Positions 1 through 8,154 of a DNA stretch of 64,000 nucleotides are shown one piece after another. Source of the stretch: CAURNT01 sp963539215 (GTDB taxonomy: Bacteria; Fusobacteriota; Fusobacteriia; Fusobacteriales; Leptotrichiaceae). Numbering within the stretch: the stretch's first letter is position 1; every line of letters starts with the position of its first letter. Position numbers and translations under genes: made by a program. Below the pieces are notes generated by a model that was given only the letters and a program-made list of their open reading frames with translations, was not told the origin of the DNA and ran no database searches. The stretch spans positions 1-64,000 of the forward strand of contig CAUTJT010000003.1 of assembly GCA_963539215.1 (NCBI GenBank). Direction: 5' to 3'.

Positions 1-31
1 CCAGGGACGCCATCAATTTATTATTATTTTG

Positions 32-55
32 CAAGTCTTTTGACTTGTTTTTTTT
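32..55 (+). terminator. Intrinsic terminator of a gene left of the window
   Basis: The arms CAAGTC and GACTTG enclose a TTTT loop (32-47) and are followed directly by an eight-T run. This is a compact rho-independent terminator on the + strand. The gene it ends lies outside the window. Confidence 0.7.
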
Positions 56-123
56 ATATCATTTTCTAGTAATTTTTATGAAAATATAGTATAATTATAG
101 TATTATATATAAGGGGTTTTAAC

Positions 124-2463
124 ATGAATAATAGATATGAAATACTTGAATATCATAAGATATTAAATAAATTAATTGATAATGCTAAATTAAATAGCAC
201 TAAGGAAAAATATTTAGACTTAGATATTATTAAAGAAAAATCAGAATTAGATAAAGAATTATCAGTATTACAAGAATTTATTGATTTTTATAAATTTGAT
301 GGAGGATTGGAGCTTGAAAACCTATCTGATATATCAAGATTTTTAAAGCCAATTTCTATATTAGGAAATTATTTAGAACTTGAAGATCTTAACGAATTAA
401 GAAAAAATTTAGTTATTTTTAGAGTATCTAAATCTCGTGCTAAGAATGTTAGAGATAAATATAAAAATATTTGGAATATTTTCAAAGATTTAGTAGATTT
501 AAAAGATATAGAAACTTCAATTTCTGATATATTGGATGATAATGGTGATTTAAAAAATGATGCTTCATTAAATTTAAGTGAAATAAGAAAACAAAAGGGA
601 ATAATATATTCTAATATTAAGGAAAAATTTGATGTTTTAATATCGAATAAAGATACACAACGTGCAATACAAGATAAAGTTATTACTATAAGAAATGATA
701 GATATGTTATAGCTATAAAAACTGATTTTAAGGGATTAGTTAAAGGGATAGAGCATGATAGATCAGCTTCTGGTTCAACTTCTTTTATAGAACCTTTAAA
801 TGTTGTTTCACTAAATAATAAATTGAGAGAATATATGGCTCGTGAAAAGGAAGAAATACGTAAAATTCTATTAAGATTAACTGAAATTTTAAAAATAAGA
901 TTAGATGATATTTCTATTGCTTCTCAAGTTTTAGAGAGATTAGATTTTTTAAATGCAAAAACTGTATATGCAATAGATACGAAATCTAATATACCACAGA
1001 TACAAAATAGTATAAAACTTAGCTTAATTGATGCTAGACATCCATTTATATCTAAAGATAAAGTTGTTCCAATTACTTTTGAATTAACAGAAAATGATAA
1101 AGTATTATTGATAACAGGTCCTAATACAGGTGGAAAAACGGTTACTTTAAAAGTTGCAGGATTATTAACTCTTATGGCACTGTCAGGACTTGCAATACCA
1201 GCTAGTGAAAAATCAGTAATAGGTATGTTTGATAATGTACTTTCAGATATAGGAGATGAACAAAGTATAGAACAAAACTTATCATCTTTTTCATCACATG
1301 TTAAATCTATTGCTGATATTTTAAAAGATGCCAAAAGTAAGAGTTTAATTTTACTTGATGAACTTGGTTCAGGAACAGATCCAAGTGAAGGTTCAGCTTT
1401 TGCTATGTCTATAATAGATGAAATAATAGAAAGAAAGATTAAATCAATAATTACTACACATTATAGTCAAGTTAAAGTACATGCTTATACAAATGAAGCT
1501 ATAAAATCAGCATCTATGGAATTTGATGTAAATACTTTGAGTCCAACTTATAGATTATTAGTAGGGATACCAGGTGAGTCTAATGCTTTAATTATTGCTT
1601 CAAAATATGGTATATCAAATGAGATTATTGAAAGAGCTAAGAGCTATATAAGTGAAGATAGCAAAAAAGTAGATAAAATGTTAATTAGTATTAAAGAGCA
1701 AAGTAGTAGATATGAAGAATTAAATGCTGAAGTTAATGAATTAAAAGAAAAACTTCAAGTTGAAAGAGAAGAATATAACGAAAAAATTAGAGAATTTGAA
1801 AAAGAAAAAAATAGAATATTAGAAGAAGAATATACTAAAGCTCAAAAATATGTAAGAGAAATGCAAAATAAAGCTAAATCTTTAGTAGATAAAATTAATA
1901 ATGATAATATGCAAAAAGAAGAAGCAAAAAAATTACAAAAGAATATGAATATGATAAGTCAGTATATAGAAGATAGTAAAAAAACTAATGTTAAAGAGCA
2001 AAAGTATACTAAAAAAGATATTGATTTTGAAGTAAATGAAGAAGTTTTAATTAAAACTTTAAATCAAAATGGTAAAATATTAAGAGTTATACCTGAAAAA
2101 GCATCTTTACAAGTACAAGCTGGAATTCTTAAATTAACAGTAGGTGTAGATGATGTTGTAAAGGTTGCAAAGAAAAAAGAATCTAGATTTTCTAATTTTG
2201 TAAGTACTAAGGTAAGTTCTGCAAAAGGTGAAATAGATGTAAGAGGTAAAAATGCTGAAGAAGCAATAGAAATGATAGAAACATATTTTAATAGGGCTAT
2301 ATTATCAGGATATACAAATGTATATGTAATACATGGTAAAGGTACTATGGTTTTAAGGAAAAAAATACATGAATATTTAAAAACTTCTATTTATGTAAAG
2401 GAATTTACTAATGCTATGCCTAATGAAGGTGGTCTTGGGGCAACTATAGTAACTTTAAAATAA
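124..2463 (+). CDS. mutS2: Endonuclease MutS2 (ribosome rescue / anti-recombination ATPase)
   Basis: MutS2 is a dimeric ABC-type ATPase with a C-terminal Smr nuclease domain. Described roles are suppression of homologous recombination and splitting of collided ribosomes. At 779 residues it has the usual family length. A P-loop GPNTGGKT lies at 332-339, a Walker B stretch LILLDELGSGTD near 405-417, then a charged coiled coil (about 515-630). The Smr domain starts near D705 (DVRGK) and contains HGKGT at 737. The mismatch-recognition domain of MutS1 is absent, as expected. An AAGGGG ribosome site at 111-116 supports the start, and a TATAAT at 90-95 is the likely -10. It leads the run mutS2-cysS-mreB. 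Confidence 0.95.
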   Translation: MNNRYEILEYHKILNKLIDNAKLNSTKEKYLDLDIIKEKSELDKELSVLQEFIDFYKFDGGLELENLSDISRFLKPISILGNYLELEDLNELRKNLVIFRVSKSRAKNVRDKYKNIWNIFKDLVDLKDIETSISDILDDNGDLKNDASLNLSEIRKQKGIIYSNIKEKFDVLISNKDTQRAIQDKVITIRNDRYVIAIKTDFKGLVKGIEHDRSASGSTSFIEPLNVVSLNNKLREYMAREKEEIRKILLRLTEILKIRLDDISIASQVLERLDFLNAKTVYAIDTKSNIPQIQNSIKLSLIDARHPFISKDKVVPITFELTENDKVLLITGPNTGGKTVTLKVAGLLTLMALSGLAIPASEKSVIGMFDNVLSDIGDEQSIEQNLSSFSSHVKSIADILKDAKSKSLILLDELGSGTDPSEGSAFAMSIIDEIIERKIKSIITTHYSQVKVHAYTNEAIKSASMEFDVNTLSPTYRLLVGIPGESNALIIASKYGISNEIIERAKSYISEDSKKVDKMLISIKEQSSRYEELNAEVNELKEKLQVEREEYNEKIREFEKEKNRILEEEYTKAQKYVREMQNKAKSLVDKINNDNMQKEEAKKLQKNMNMISQYIEDSKKTNVKEQKYTKKDIDFEVNEEVLIKTLNQNGKILRVIPEKASLQVQAGILKLTVGVDDVVKVAKKKESRFSNFVSTKVSSAKGEIDVRGKNAEEAIEMIETYFNRAILSGYTNVYVIHGKGTMVLRKKIHEYLKTSIYVKEFTNAMPNEGGLGATIVTLK

Positions 2464-2472
2464 GGAGAGAAT

Positions 2473-3843
2473 ATGAAGATATATAATAGTTTGACTAATA
2501 GTTTAGAAAACTTTAATAGTATAGAAAAGAACAAAGTTGGCATATATGTTTGTGGTCCTACAGTGTATAATTACATACATATAGGAAATTCAAGACCTAT
2601 AATAGTATTTGATGTTTTAGCTAGATATTTGAAAAGCATTGGTTATGAAGTTAAATTTGTTCAAAATTTTACTGATATAGATGATAAAATTATAAAAAAA
2701 AGTATAGAGGAAAATATTTCTTTTAAAGATATTACAGAAAAGTATATATCAGCATTTTTAGAAGATATTTCTAAATTAAATGTTATAGAAGGTATAATAC
2801 GTCCACGTGTTAGTGAAAATATACCAGAAATTATTGAAATGATAAAAAATTTAATAGATAATTCTTATGCATATGAATTAAATGGTGATGTACTATTTGA
2901 TGTACATAAATATAAAAATTATGGTCAATTATCAAATAGAACACTTTCTGATACTGAAAATGAAGAAAATATTAATAAAAGAAATGTTGAAGATTTTGCA
3001 CTATGGAAGAAGAAAAAAGAAGGTGAGCCTTTTTGGAATTCTCCTTGGTCTGAAGGTAGACCTGGATGGCATATAGAATGTAGTGCTATGAGCGAAAAAT
3101 ATCTTGGAAATAATTTTGATATTCACTGTGGTGGTTTAGATTTAATATTCCCACATCATGAGAATGAAATTGCTCAGAGTATATGTTCACATTGTGAGAA
3201 GACTTCATTTGCAAATTATTGGATGCATAATGGATTTGTAGAAATAAATGGTGAAAAAATGAGTAAATCTATAGGTAATTTTATAACTTTACATGATATT
3301 TTAGAAAAATATGATGGTAATGTTTTAAGATTTTTTATGTTAACTTCTCATTATAGAAAACCTATAAATTTTTCATATGAAAATATAGATATTGCCAAAA
3401 AAACTTTAACTTCGATAGAAGATACTTTATATAGATATGAAAGTCTTTCAAATACAAATGATTCTAATAAGGAATTATTAGAATTATTGAATAAGTTTAA
3501 TGATAAGTTTATGTATAGTCTAGATGAAGATTTGAATACACCTGGAGCTATCTCAAGTATACATGAACATATTAGAGAGGTAAATAAGTTGATTTTAGAT
3601 AAAGGCTATATTGAATTAAAAAATATAGTTGATAATCTTAAAGATAAGTTAATAAATATTTTGGGAGTTGAATTAAATATGGGTAAAAATAATGAAATAG
3701 AAGAACAACTAATAGATTTATTAAATAGAATAAGAGAAGATGCAAGAACTAATAAAAATTATGAATTATCTGATTTTATACGTGATGAATTATTAAAAAT
3801 GGGAATAAAAACTTCAGATAGGAAGGTGAAAAATGAAAATTAA
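2473..3843 (+). CDS. cysS: Cysteine--tRNA ligase
   Basis: Class I aminoacyl-tRNA synthetase that charges tRNA-Cys in the cytoplasm. The HIGH-type motif reads HIGN at 36-39 and KMSKS is at 262-266. The zinc ligands expected from the E. coli enzyme are all present at C27, C203, H228 and E232. Length (456 residues) is normal for the family. AAGGAG sits just before the start. The 3' end overlaps the start of mreB by 11 bases, so the two are probably translationally coupled. Confidence 0.97.
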   Translation: MKIYNSLTNSLENFNSIEKNKVGIYVCGPTVYNYIHIGNSRPIIVFDVLARYLKSIGYEVKFVQNFTDIDDKIIKKSIEENISFKDITEKYISAFLEDISKLNVIEGIIRPRVSENIPEIIEMIKNLIDNSYAYELNGDVLFDVHKYKNYGQLSNRTLSDTENEENINKRNVEDFALWKKKKEGEPFWNSPWSEGRPGWHIECSAMSEKYLGNNFDIHCGGLDLIFPHHENEIAQSICSHCEKTSFANYWMHNGFVEINGEKMSKSIGNFITLHDILEKYDGNVLRFFMLTSHYRKPINFSYENIDIAKKTLTSIEDTLYRYESLSNTNDSNKELLELLNKFNDKFMYSLDEDLNTPGAISSIHEHIREVNKLILDKGYIELKNIVDNLKDKLINILGVELNMGKNNEIEEQLIDLLNRIREDARTNKNYELSDFIRDELLKMGIKTSDRKVKNEN

Positions 3844-4876
3844 ACAATATATAAGGAGAGTAGTAAGATCTTTTAGAGTGAATAAAAGTATATCTATAGA
3901 TTTAGGTACTGCAAATATATTAATTTATGATAAACAAGAAAATAGAATAGTTTTAAATGAACCATCTGTTCTAGCTAGAGATAAAAAAACTGGTAAAGTA
4001 ATAGCTGTTGGAAAAGAAGCACGTGAAATGTTAGGAAAAACTCCAGATAGTATAGAAGCTATAAAACCACTAAAAGATGGAGTAATAGCAGATCTTGATG
4101 CAACTCGTGAAATGATTTCTATGTTTATGGACAATATTTATGGTAGTTCTATTTTTAAACCTGAAGTAATGATATGTGTACCACTTGAAGTGACTCCAGT
4201 AGAAAGAAAAGCGTTATTTGATTCAGTTCCTGGTGCTAAAAAAATATATATTATAGAGGAAGGTCGTGCTGCAATAATTGGATCAGGTATAGATATATCA
4301 AAACCTTCAGGTAATATGGTAATAGATATAGGTGGAGGTTCAACTGATGTTGCAATACTTTCTCTTGATGAGGTTATAGCCTCTAAATCTATAAGAATAG
4401 CAGGAAATAAATTTGATGAAGATATAGTAAGATATGTAAGAAATAAACATAATTTACTTATAGGTGATAGAACTGCTGAAAAAATTAAAAAAGAATTAGG
4501 AACAGCAATACCAGAAGATGTACCTAAAACTATGATAATTAAGGGTAGACAATTAGATGTTCAAACTCCAGTATCACTTGAAATAAATTCTAATGAAATA
4601 TACGAGGCTATAAAACCAGCTCTTGATTCTATAGTAAGTGCAACAAAAGAAGTATTGGAGAAATCGCCACCAGAACTTGCAGCCGATATATTAGATAATG
4701 GTATAGTAATGACAGGTGGGGGTTCTATGATTAAAGATTTCCCGACTTTAATGGAAAAAGAAGTTAAGGTTAAAGTGTATTTAACTGAAAATCCTCTTAA
4801 TTCTGTTGTTTTAGGTGGAGGAAAAGTATTTGATAATAAAAAATTATTAAAAACTTTACAAATGAAAGAGAATTAA
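3833..4876 (+). CDS. mreB: Rod shape-determining protein MreB/Mbl
   Basis: Bacterial actin homologue that forms membrane-associated filaments guiding lateral peptidoglycan synthesis. The actin-fold nucleotide motifs are intact: phosphate-1 DLGTAN at 23-28, phosphate-2 DIGGGSTD at 165-172 and the adenosine motif MTGGGS near 295. A basic, amphipathic N-terminus (residues 1-17) could bind membrane. The ATG at 3833 lies inside the end of cysS and is preceded by GGAAGG. No mreC or mreD follows; the next gene is a DNA polymerase subunit. Presence of MreB fits a rod-shaped cell. Confidence 0.95.
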   Translation: MKIKQYIRRVVRSFRVNKSISIDLGTANILIYDKQENRIVLNEPSVLARDKKTGKVIAVGKEAREMLGKTPDSIEAIKPLKDGVIADLDATREMISMFMDNIYGSSIFKPEVMICVPLEVTPVERKALFDSVPGAKKIYIIEEGRAAIIGSGIDISKPSGNMVIDIGGGSTDVAILSLDEVIASKSIRIAGNKFDEDIVRYVRNKHNLLIGDRTAEKIKKELGTAIPEDVPKTMIIKGRQLDVQTPVSLEINSNEIYEAIKPALDSIVSATKEVLEKSPPELAADILDNGIVMTGGGSMIKDFPTLMEKEVKVKVYLTENPLNSVVLGGGKVFDNKKLLKTLQMKEN

Positions 4877-4877
4877 T

Positions 4878-5741
4878 ATGAATATTTTTGATAATGAAGT
4901 TAAAAACTTGAGAGTATCTTCTACATTTTTACTTTATTCAGATTATAGAATTTCTTTAATTGATGAGGCAAATAAATTTGCCTCTCAAATACTAGGAAGC
5001 GATATATATAATAATCCTGATTATTATTACTATCCAGAATTAAAAATGGATGATGTTAGAGAATTAATTATGAGAGTATCTGAAAGTTCATATAATGATA
5101 GAAAAGTATATATAATAGATAAAATAGAGATTGCTAAGAAAGAAGTTTTAAATGCTATATTAAAAGTAATTGAAGAACCACCAAAGAATGTCTATTTCAT
5201 ACTTTTAACTAGAAGAATGGATATATTGGAAACTATAAAATCTAGGTCTATAAAGCTTGATTTAACTAGAAATATTCCAAAGGACTTAATTGATACAAAT
5301 TATGATATATATAAGTTTTTTGAATATGATTTTAATTATTTAAATGAATATATATCAAGAGAAATAGATATAGATACATTTAATGTTGAGTCTTTAGAAG
5401 AAGTATATGAAAATATTTTTAATTATTATCAAGATTCAAATTTAGAAAATAGAATAAAATATGAAAAATCAATAATATATATATTAAAAAGTCTAAAGTA
5501 TGAGAAAGAAATACAATTAGTAAATTTATCTGATAAAATTATTAAAATACTTATAGATAAAGATTTGAAATCTTCAAGAGAAAAAGTATATAGTTTTATG
5601 TACTCTTGTATATTAAAATGTGTAGATATATATAATATCAATAAAATTGAAAAACTTTTAGAATACAAAAATTCTATAAAATCAAATGTGAATTTAAAAT
5701 TAAGTGTATTTTTATTCTTAAATTCTATATTTGAAATTTAA
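4878..5741 (+). CDS. holB: DNA polymerase III delta-prime-like subunit
   Basis: Clamp-loader-type protein of 287 residues. The region around residues 55-125 has the delta-prime/AAA+ pattern: DVREL, then KVYIIDKIE, then NAILKVIEEPP, then FILLTR and SRS(I)KL. No Walker A motif is present, which is normal for delta-prime because it does not hydrolyse ATP. The C-terminal half is poorly conserved and very rich in I, Y and K. It starts one base after the mreB stop, with only a weak ribosome site, so coupling to mreB is likely. Assignment rests on the central motif block. Confidence 0.8.
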   Translation: MNIFDNEVKNLRVSSTFLLYSDYRISLIDEANKFASQILGSDIYNNPDYYYYPELKMDDVRELIMRVSESSYNDRKVYIIDKIEIAKKEVLNAILKVIEEPPKNVYFILLTRRMDILETIKSRSIKLDLTRNIPKDLIDTNYDIYKFFEYDFNYLNEYISREIDIDTFNVESLEEVYENIFNYYQDSNLENRIKYEKSIIYILKSLKYEKEIQLVNLSDKIIKILIDKDLKSSREKVYSFMYSCILKCVDIYNINKIEKLLEYKNSIKSNVNLKLSVFLFLNSIFEI

Positions 5742-5757
5742 ATGTGTGGTGATTAAT

Positions 5758-6522
5758 ATGTCAATAGGAATATTTGATTCAGGATTAGGCGGTGTAACAG
5801 CTCTTAATGTTATTAAAGAGGATTATAAAAATAAGGATATAGTATTTTATGGTGATACTTGTCATTTACCTTATGGAGATAAAAGTAAAGAGCAAATTAT
5901 AGGTTATTCAAGAGAAATTGTAGAATATCTAATAAATAAAGGAGTGGAAGTTATAGTTATAGCTTGTAACAGTGCTACTTCAAATGCTTTAGATATTTTG
6001 AAAGAAGAATATAATATACCTATAATAGGAGTTATAGATCCAGCAATAAAAAAACTATTGAAAATAGGCTCAAAAAAAGTAGGGATTATAGCTACAGAAA
6101 CAACAATAAAATCAAATAAGTATCATGATAATATAAAAAAAGTTAATAAAGATATAGATGTATATTCTATAGCTTGTCCTGAATTTGTTCCAGTTATAGA
6201 AAGTGGTAAAAAAGATGGAGAAGAAATTGAAAGGCTTATAGATTTATATATATCACAAATTAGTGATAAAATAGATACTTTAATATTAGGTTGTACACAT
6301 TATACGATAATAAAGGATGTTATAGCTAAAAAATATCCTAAATTAAATATAATAGATCCATCAATTGAAGTTTCAAGGGAGTTAAAAGATTATTTAATTA
6401 ATAAAAATGAAAACGCTAATATAGAATACGTTGTTTCTGGTGATGTAGAAAAATTTAAAAATAACCTTGAAAGTATATTTGGTGAGGGTAAATATTTTGT
6501 TTCAAAGGTTGAAGGGAAATAA
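5758..6522 (+). CDS. murI: Glutamate racemase
   Basis: Cofactor-independent racemase that makes D-glutamate for peptidoglycan. Both catalytic cysteines are visible: C70 in ACNSAT and C179 in GCTHY. The N-terminal FDSGLGG motif (6-12) is also present. I place the start at ATG 5758, giving 254 residues, because it is preceded by GGTGAT and begins with the family N-terminus MSIGIFDSG. An upstream ATG at 5731, inside the previous gene, would add nine atypical residues. It precedes ruvA by three bases. Confidence 0.95.
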   Translation: MSIGIFDSGLGGVTALNVIKEDYKNKDIVFYGDTCHLPYGDKSKEQIIGYSREIVEYLINKGVEVIVIACNSATSNALDILKEEYNIPIIGVIDPAIKKLLKIGSKKVGIIATETTIKSNKYHDNIKKVNKDIDVYSIACPEFVPVIESGKKDGEEIERLIDLYISQISDKIDTLILGCTHYTIIKDVIAKKYPKLNIIDPSIEVSRELKDYLINKNENANIEYVVSGDVEKFKNNLESIFGEGKYFVSKVEGK

Positions 6523-6525
6523 ATT

Positions 6526-7128
6526 ATGTATGAATATTTACAAGGAAAATTAACTGTTAAAAATCTAAGCTATGTAGCATTAGATATAAATGGAATAGCA
6601 TTTAAGATTTATACTACTCTTAAATCTTATGAAGTTTTAAATTCTTTAGGTGAATTAGATAAGCTGTTTATACATACTATAGTTAAAGAAGATGATATTT
6701 CTTTTTATGGATTTAAAACTGAAATAGAAAGAGAATTTTTTAGACACTGTATATCTATAAGTGGAGTGGGCGCTAAAAAGGCAATAGCTATACTTTCTAC
6801 TTTTAATTATAGTGAACTAACAGGTATAGTAAAAGCTAAAAATGCTAAGGAGTTAGCTAAAGTTCCTGGAATAGGTATTAAAAAAGCTGAAAAAATAATA
6901 ATAGATTTAATTGACAAATTAGATAATATAGATGTAATGGCAAGTATTGTAGATGAGGATGTACTTGAAATTATATCTAAAAAAGAGAATTTAAAATTAG
7001 CATTAGAATCTTTAGGTTATGATAAGATAGATGTATCACTAATTATTTCTGATTCTGAGTTTAAAGAATTAGATATGCAAGAATTAATTAAACTTGCATT
7101 GTTAAATATTAATAAAAAGAAGAAATAA
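6526..7128 (+). CDS. ruvA: Holliday junction branch migration protein RuvA
   Basis: DNA-binding subunit of the RuvAB branch-migration motor. It begins with the OB-fold strand MYEYLQGKL, and has two helix-hairpin-helix motifs, SGVGAKKA near 83 and VPGIGIKKAEKI near 115. A short acidic linker and a C-terminal RuvB-binding helical domain end near residue 200. Length matches the family. ruvB is not adjacent. It is three bases downstream of murI and probably co-transcribed with it. Confidence 0.96.
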   Translation: MYEYLQGKLTVKNLSYVALDINGIAFKIYTTLKSYEVLNSLGELDKLFIHTIVKEDDISFYGFKTEIEREFFRHCISISGVGAKKAIAILSTFNYSELTGIVKAKNAKELAKVPGIGIKKAEKIIIDLIDKLDNIDVMASIVDEDVLEIISKKENLKLALESLGYDKIDVSLIISDSEFKELDMQELIKLALLNINKKKK

Positions 7129-7146
7129 GAAAGGTAACATGGTAGA

Positions 7147-8058
7147 ATGAATTTTTATTGGATTTTAGTTGTTATAGGGGCTATAATGTGGGGAGTAGAT
7201 GGAGTTTTATTTACTCCTAGATATTTTACTTATGGACTGTATAACGTAGTTTTAATTACTTTCTTGGTGCATTTAGTTCCAAGTATATTTATGAGTTTAA
7301 CAAGTCCTGGACAATATAAAGAATTGAGAAAGAAAGAGAAAAGTGACATTCTTTATTTATTTTTAATTGCTTTATTTGGAGGAACTATAGGTACTATTTG
7401 TATAGTAAAGGCACTTGAGTTAAGTGAATTTAATCCATTTAGTTTAGTTATACTTATACAGAAATCACAACCTATTTTTGCTATAATATCAGCAATGATA
7501 ATTTTAAGAGAAAAGCCTAATAAACATTTTAAATATTACTTTTTAATTTGTTTGGTAGCGATATATATAATGACATTTGGACTTAATAGTCCATTTAGTC
7601 TAGAAATTAAATCTCTATATGCTTGTTTATTTTCTTTAATATCAGCTATAAGTTTTGGTATATCAACAACATTTGGTAGAAGAGTTTCTTTAAAGATTAA
7701 ACCAGAAACAGCAACTTTCTATAGATATATATTTACAACATGTATTACATTTGTATTATTATTATTTAATATACAATCTGCTGTAGATGGTTTAAAATTA
7801 ACATTTAGTAATAAAAATATAATATTATTAACATTATTAATTGCTGTATGGGGAATGACTACTTTAAGAATTTATTATAAAGGATTAACTAAAACAAATG
7901 CAATTTATGCAACTGTTTGTGAATTATCTTTCCCAGTTACTTCTGTTTTACTAGACTTATATGTAAATAAAAGTATGATAGAACCAATAAAATTATTTGC
8001 TGCAGCTGTTTTAGTTTTAGTAATAATGTTTATGAACTTATCAAATTATAAAAAATAA
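7147..8058 (+). CDS. EamA/DMT-family permease, ten-helix inner-membrane transporter
   Basis: Drug/metabolite transporter superfamily member (303 residues) with two EamA repeats of about five hydrophobic helices each. The N-terminal repeat starts FYWILVVIGAIMWGVDG and the second starts near residue 160. The substrate cannot be predicted from sequence. The ATG at 7147 overlaps the stop of a three-codon frame starting at ATG 7139. That ATG has the better-spaced GAAAGG site, so initiation at 7147 could depend on termination of the mini-frame. A terminator follows, so this gene probably ends the mutS2-led run. Confidence 0.85.
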   Translation: MNFYWILVVIGAIMWGVDGVLFTPRYFTYGLYNVVLITFLVHLVPSIFMSLTSPGQYKELRKKEKSDILYLFLIALFGGTIGTICIVKALELSEFNPFSLVILIQKSQPIFAIISAMIILREKPNKHFKYYFLICLVAIYIMTFGLNSPFSLEIKSLYACLFSLISAISFGISTTFGRRVSLKIKPETATFYRYIFTTCITFVLLLFNIQSAVDGLKLTFSNKNIILLTLLIAVWGMTTLRIYYKGLTKTNAIYATVCELSFPVTSVLLDLYVNKSMIEPIKLFAAAVLVLVIMFMNLSNYKK

Positions 8059-8063
8059 ATATT

Positions 8064-8095
8064 AAAATATATCAACTTTATGTTGGTATATTTTT
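8064..8095 (+). terminator. Terminator after the EamA permease gene
   Basis: The arms ATATATCAAC and GTTGGTATAT (one G-U pair) enclose the loop TTTAT and are followed by TTTTTATTATT. This separates the mutS2-to-permease run from uvrA. Confidence 0.75.
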
Positions 8096-8099
8096 ATTA

Positions 8100-8128
8100 T
8101 TGATTAATATTTATTAATATAGTAAAAT
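8100..8128 (+). promoter_or_regulatory. Sigma-70-type promoter of uvrA
   Basis: TTGATT (8100-8105), 17 bases, TAAAAT (8123-8128). It lies 27 bases upstream of the uvrA start and directly after the preceding terminator. No LexA-like palindrome was seen around it. Confidence 0.65.
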
Positions 8129-8154
8129 ATTAAGAGAAAAGGTTAAGGTGAATT

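Noticed and set aside
924..1334. Long minus-strand frame inside mutS2, and similar antisense frames inside smc, psuK, cysS and others
   Set aside because: They lie wholly within well-supported genes, lack ribosome sites and have translations typical of antisense shadows.
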